From NCBI GenBank assembly GCA_047495785.1, contig JBLDXI010000085.1:62001-126000 (forward strand): DNA of 64,000 bases, written 5' to 3'. The notes beneath the pieces are model-generated. The model made no database searches. It was not told where the DNA came from and saw only the letters and a list, made by a program, of their open reading frames with translations. This stretch comes from Lepidodermella squamata (taxonomy: Eukaryota > Gastrotricha). The translations under genes and the position numbers were made by a program. Shown piece after piece: positions 59,201-64,000 of the stretch; the first letter of the stretch is position 1; every line of letters begins with the position of its first letter.

Positions 59201-62037
59201 AAGAACTCGATCTCTCCGTGTTCAACAGATTTCGGCATAGTTCTAAGAGCTGATAACATAGTTTAAAAACAATCTGAGTAGATTGCAAACATAATTAAAT
59301 TTGGAAAACTTAATATTCGATAGTAAAATTGGAGTTCAGAGTTTGACACGATTTTTTCAAACTTCAAACTTCAAATTCGCTCGAAAATCTACCTTGCGAA
59401 TAGCCGTTTTCCGGAATGAGCTTTGTACAAGCAGCAGATTGAAACCGCATGGCACCATCACGGCATCGATTGTACTGCATCAAGACATCAACAACTTCAC
59501 TTAGGCCGAGCGTATGAGCGAAAACCAGCGGCGAATCTCCGGTTGAATCAGCGCTGCAAGTTGCGTTGTACTTGCTCAACAGCACGTCGACCAAACGAGG
59601 GCAGTTTTGAGAGACCGCAATATCCAGCAAGTTCTTCCCTAACTGATTTTTCATCGTTACAGCTGTTTCGCGATCTCGGGAATCAAGGCGAGAAAGGAAT
59701 GAATCAATGAAATCTACAAAACTCGGGACGCAATTTACATATGCGAGAATCGTTAATCGGCCTTGAGAATTTGGTTTCAGTAGTAGACTAGGGCTGAAAT
59801 CCAGCAAAGCTTTGGCTAGGTCGAAATTCCCGGACTCAAGTGCCAGTGATATAGGAATTTCGCCCTTTTTATTTTGAATTATTGATAGCTTCTCAGCAGC
59901 CTTGTTAGACGAAAGCTTTCTCAAAAGGTTCAGATTGCCTTTCCGAACCACAACATGCAGAGCTGTATCGCCTGTGATCTCGTTTACAATTTGGAGCAAG
60001 TCCGGCATCGTACTTAGAAAGTAATCCACAATTTCCGTTCGGTTCAATGTGATCGCTATCAAAAGCGGCGTGTTTCCATCAGAGTCGAATTTATCGAATG
60101 AGATGTAGGTCCCGAATCCGCTTAAAAATGAAAGATAATCAGCCTCTACAGCAAGATGAGCTGCTGATTGCTTCAGGCTATTCACGGCATTGGTATCAGC
60201 GTGGCGTTTTACGATCAATTCCCGAATGAAATCTAGGCTTTTCTTTTCGGAGACAGCGACCAGAAGAGGAGTCATATCCCTTGGGCCGTTGTAGCCTAGA
60301 GATGGAATAGATGGAGCATTGATTGAAATCGTTGATTTTCCCAGGACAAGGTCTAGAATGTGAACCGACTTGGCGAGATGCAGAGCAGTATAACCTCGGA
60401 AATCCGTGCTGTTCAATGAGCATTTTTCATCGGCGAGAGCAGTGGCGATTTTCAAGGCGTTGTTAGTAACTGCGACAAGGAACGGAGTTCTACCAAGCGA
60501 ATCCTTTTCTTCAACAGTTTCTGACATGATGTGTTTTATCCGCCGGATAGCACCTAAAAAATGGGTTGATTATAATATTGATTTTTCTGATTAATTTCGA
60601 AAAAATTAATTCTATTGAATTTCGTACTAAATTAATAAAAATTTAATTTTATGCAATATTTTATAATTTTACGATACGAGATGATGAAGATTACAGTTAT
60701 TGATTTTTTGAAATAAATGGGTATCAGCTAAAATTGACTAAAAGCAAAGAGAATTAACTGAAATTAAGGCTTTTTACACAAAATGGGGTGCCATATTCAA
60801 TCAAGGGAAAAAATTGAAATAATCCGTGAAGTTGATTGCTTGAAAATGTTCAGAACTAAATTGCAGCAATATTTCCGGTGCTTTCCTTTCTCTATTTCCT
60901 TCAAATTAAAAACAAAATAACTATACCTTTGATGGCAGTGCCATTGCGACCGTTCTTCTCGGCTTCTTCGTCAGATAATAAAGCCATTGCATGTAAGCAA
61001 TTGCCACCATTTGAATCCTTGGCCGAGCAATCGATTTTAGCTCGAATCAACTGCATGATAATATCCGCATCGCGCAGGAAGGCAGCTAAATGCAACAACA
61101 GCCCAAGCCCCTTCGATTTAGACCTCGTCTCTCGATTTTTCAATGTGTACAAGCATTTCATCGAAATGGAATTCGCTTTGTTAGCGAACCGTTGAAAGTA
61201 TTCACTGAGAAATCGATCATGGCTATTTCTTACAGTGTAGCACAGCGGCGTGTCGCCATTTTCATCTGCTGCCAACGCATCGAATCGTGAAGACGTAAAA
61301 GGGTTCTCGAGAACTTGCAAGTGATTACAGGCAGCGATCAAATGCGACGTCGAAAGCCTATTCGGCCGAGGAGACCGAGGAGATACAGCATCAATTTTGC
61401 TGAGAATCCTTGCCACATCGGTATTGCCACTTGCTAAAGCGTATTTCAAAGCGAAATCGCCATTCTGGTCAGCATGAAATAGATCCGCGTTATTATCAAG
61501 AAGTAATTGCGTTATGACACCAGCAAACGCAGTTTTCGACCTAGCAGCGTAGAATAACGGTGTTTGGCCAATTCCCTGCTGGGCATTGATCATCTCAGCA
61601 AACCCCAGCTTTAAGTTGTTCGCCTGTTTAATGAGCTGTCCAACCACGCCCATATTGCCATTGGCGCAGGCGAGGTGAATAGGCAACTCGAGATCGTCAT
61701 TGCTGAGCAAAATGCTGAAATGCAGTTTGTCCAAAAGGAACGCTGTGATATTGCCGGCTCCGTCTTTTGCGGCTAGATGAAGGGCTGTGTTGTTGTTTGC
61801 GAATCGAAGGTCCTTAAGAGCCGTAACACTTACAAGCTCCGTTTCAGCCTTCTGCTGTAGCACTTCCACTAAGTCCTTGCCAATCAAAGCTTCGTAAGTC
61901 CATGAGGTATGTTGTAGTTTGCTTTCCCGCTCATTGTCGAATCGCGTTATGTAATCAGGATAATCGTCTTTGTAATCGGTTAGGCCTGCGATGGTATTCG
62001 ATATCAGAAAAACCCAGCAAAACAGCGCTATTCTCAT
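56229..62037 (-). CDS. Secreted mosaic protein: ankyrin array, four sushi, three EGF, second ankyrin array
   Basis: Ten exons on the minus strand: 60927-62037, 59393-60553, 59082-59249, 58846-59028, 58599-58790, 58342-58544, 58153-58264, 57826-57924, 57674-57768, 56229-57113. All junction phases agree, giving about 1402 aa. A signal peptide (1-17) precedes a long ankyrin region (~60-740; motifs such as [11 protein letters not shown] and TALHLA). Four sushi domains (~740-1003) and three EGF domains (~1010-1107; NGGTCS and CxCxxGW motifs) follow, each on phase-1-type exons, then a second, more regular ankyrin array of about seven repeats (~1150-1395) ending in CKARSC. No membrane helix is seen, so the ankyrin repeats are predicted to be extracellular, which is very unusual. 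Secreted ankyrin proteins are known elsewhere, for example spider latrotoxins, but without these modules. The start is the Met that opens the signal peptide. A model fusing two genes remains possible. Confidence 0.72.
57447..57576 (+). mobile_element. MITE-like repeat, recurrent family, copy 6
   Basis: Contains GAAAGTACCGGGGAGAAT, ATCGTACCCCCCAGG and AATCCTACTTCTC in the family order. It lies in the last intron (57114-57673) of the ankyrin mosaic gene. Confidence 0.6.
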
Positions 62038-63492
62038 TCAAATTAATCTGGTAACTAAACAAGCCCTGGCAAGAATAAAGCATTGCAATCCGGTGAAATC
62101 AGATGTGACAGAGTTAAACATTGGCAGTTTTCCGTAAAGTTATCCGGCTGCAGTGTCGAAGATGGCGGGGGGGACGGGGGGGATTGTCCCTGCTTCGAGC
62201 CCTCGGGCTCGAAGCCTAACCACAGGGGGGACCCTTACGATTTTTTCCCTGGCCCCTACGGAAACTTGAGAGATGTAAGGGGGGACCCTTACCTATATCC
62301 CCCTTTCGGCAAAATGTCCATCTTCTACACTGTCCGGCTGGCAAAGCGAGAAAGCCTCGAAAAGTGGCCGAATCTAGGGCTGGATGCTCTATTACACTTT
62401 TAAACTAAACTACTGAAATTAAACTGAAAATCGTGTTAATGAGCAGATGTGACGCTATTAAGCGGCGCTATATTTGCTGATTGAGCAACTTGAGCAAACA
62501 TTTCCATTGCGAGCGTGTAACAGTTCCATTTCACAATTTAAGCCATAGACATAATTTAGAGTGAATTATGTCTACGATGCCTTTACTAATCTGGTTACGT
62601 GTGACGTATTTGTTTGTATTAGCTGCTGACTGGGACAAGCAAGCATCTTTCTACCTCGAGTATGAATCAAGAAAAAAATCTCGAGCGTTCTATGTTCAAT
62701 GTACTTCGATGTTAAATTCAATCAGGTCATGCAATTGAGCGTTGAATTATCGCCAGGAAGTATAACACTCGACTGACTCATAGTTATCCGATGAAAAGTT
62801 TTGCTTTTGAGTCACTACTGTCTTGGATGTTTGGCTTTACTATCATAGGGGTTTGAATAAAGCATGGTAAATATGTAGTGTTGATGTAGTGCTGTTAAAC
62901 CAGCAGCGTTGACAGCTAAATTAGAATCAGAATCAACAAAACGAAAGGAATCGATTGCCAAGTGCCAAGTGAGTTGTGCCATGTTAATCAAATCACACGA
63001 TTCTTAGTTGAAATCACTTGTAATTTTGTCAAATACAGCAAACAATTTGTTTCCATCCCGCCGGCAACTCCGGGATCAAAGATCGCACCCTGGCTGAACC
63101 CTTTTTCGTAGTTGGCAAGACTTTTTATTGACGCTGTATCCTTCGTCCTCCGACGTAGATGCACCAGCCACCGTCTCACACCGTCTCAAAAGCAACCCTA
63201 CATCAAAGGAGAGGATCGCCACCGTCAAGACTCAAGACAATGAAACGTCTGATCGTCCTTCTTCAGACTTCCTAACCGGATGTTTTCAATCTATGCGTGG
63301 GAATTTCAACAAAGGTTCTGAATAATTTAATCCTCACGCATTGCATCAATATTATAAAACGAGAAAAAACACGAGTTGAAACCTAATAAATAAGAAAATA
63401 CTTGAACGAAAACAAAGCAACACGTAGTAAATGCGCATACGGGCAAGAGGAAATTCTTGCTTGACAGCTCAGTTTTCTTGTTTAATTTCAAA
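62038..63492. other. Divergent promoter region
   Basis: Lies upstream of the ankyrin mosaic gene (-) and the protease-like gene (+). It contains the repeat at 62159-62300. A minus-strand frame at ~62988-63180 has coding-like codons but no start, splice partner or domain, so it is not called. Confidence 0.45.
62159..62300 (+). repeat. GC-rich repeat with hairpin, possibly a diverged MITE copy
   Basis: Has a G-run (GGGGGGGACGGGGGGG), a perfect hairpin CTTCGAGCCC-TC-GGGCTCGAAG, and the string AGGGGGGACCCTTAC twice (about 62225 and 62278). The GGGGACCCTTA core links it to the recurrent MITE family. It starts about 120 bp before the ankyrin gene's ATG. Confidence 0.6.
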
Positions 63493-64000
63493 ATGCTTCT
63501 CTATTTAGCAATTGTAATCGCTTTCCTTGGGCTGGGATCTGAACTGGCCCTTGCTCAGGAAGATCTTGAATGCGGAGCTGCTACCTCCACATCTGCGGCG
63601 GAAGCAAGCGACTCAGCTGGCAGCCAGCCGGTGGAACCAAATGCCTACCCATGGCTAGTATGTTTCGATTGTAAATATTATTAATTCATTTAACAAAAAC
63701 AGAATGTTCATTCAAGGTTTCTCTTGAGATTCGCAAAAGGGGTGAAACATCAGCCTCGTACTGCGGAGCTTCCCTTATCTCGAAGCAATGGCTGATAACT
63801 GCAGCTCAGTGCGTTTCGAATGCCATTTCGTGAGTGCTTTAATAAATTCCCCTACTTATGACGATTCAGTGTTTGTTTGAACAGGATCAAGGCAACGCTA
63901 GGTCGCCATAATACCAGTGATCGTTTAAAGAGAGCCTACTATGAATCTTTCGTATCGCTACCACCTTTGGTGCATCCGCTATACAATAGAAATGAGAATG
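63493..64000 (+). CDS. Trypsin-like protein, 5' part; catalytic His replaced by Gln
   Basis: Exons 63493-63657, 63717-63829 and 63885 to the window edge, phases consistent. A signal peptide (1-21, ending ALAQ) is followed by a short acidic Ser/Ala-rich pro-region, then NAYPWL and the trypsin-like CGASLISKQWLITAAQC. TAAHC has become TAAQC, so the catalytic His is Gln. The Asp and Ser positions lie beyond the window. No RIVGG-type activation site precedes the domain. Probably another serine protease homologue, unless a neighbouring His compensates. Confidence 0.7.

Noticed and set aside
62988-63180. Minus-strand frame of 63 aa upstream of the last gene
   Set aside because: Codon use looks plausible in two frames, which argues against either; no start, acceptor or domain could be tied to it.
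1-64000. CRISPR arrays, rRNA genes, operon structure or bacterial contamination
   Set aside because: No regularly spaced direct repeats or rRNA segments; introns and domain content are animal throughout,including both intronless genes.

Overview
The window is animal (metazoan) genomic DNA: genes are split by many short AT-rich introns with TTTCAG/TTCTAG-like 3' splice sites, products carry animal extracellular modules (DOMON, PAN, VWA, SUEL lectin, F5/8C, sushi, EGF, LamG, C-type lectin, SEA), and AATAAA signals follow several stop codons. Intron style, acceptor-like sites just before several start codons and the gene content fit a nematode or nematode-like ecdysozoan best. The species cannot be fixed from sequence alone. 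All splice models below were built by hand from ORFs, GT/GC-AG sites and matching intron phases, and none has transcript support.

Layout. 2-12 kb (+): one 10-exon gene for a ~1908-aa secreted mosaic protein, with a 1.6-kb inverted-repeat transposon in its third intron. 12.5-14.6 kb (-): a cysteine-rich-module/C-type-lectin gene. 17-19.6 kb (+): a class C-like GPCR. 20-21.5 kb (-): a trypsin-fold protein that has lost its catalytic triad. 22.8-24 kb (+): an intronless Cys-loop ion-channel subunit. 24.9-26.5 kb (-): an intact trypsin-like protease. 28.9-35.3 kb (+): three tandem C2H2 zinc-finger genes whose N-termini carry a PLDLS-like motif. 35.8-37.2 kb (+): an intronless serine carboxypeptidase. 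38-55 kb: two paralogous genes (-) made of a repeated four-cysteine module plus a two-part LamG-like region (one apparently complete, 27 exons; one truncated and decaying), flanking a sushi/LamG/SEA, probably GPI-anchored, gene (+). 56-62 kb (-): a 10-exon gene joining a signal peptide, a long ankyrin array, four sushi domains, three EGF domains and a second ankyrin array. 63.5 kb to the edge (+): the start of another trypsin-like gene with Gln at the catalytic His position.

Most products are predicted to be secreted or membrane-bound, so the window looks like a lineage-expanded set of extracellular recognition, adhesion and proteolysis genes. Gaps and introns contain many small inverted-repeat elements, including one recurrent ~130-180-bp MITE-like family with at least six copies.

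Strongest candidates for something undescribed: the secreted ankyrin-sushi-EGF-ankyrin protein, and the repeated four-cysteine module, which occurs in at least three genes and is joined to different carbohydrate-recognition-type C-termini.
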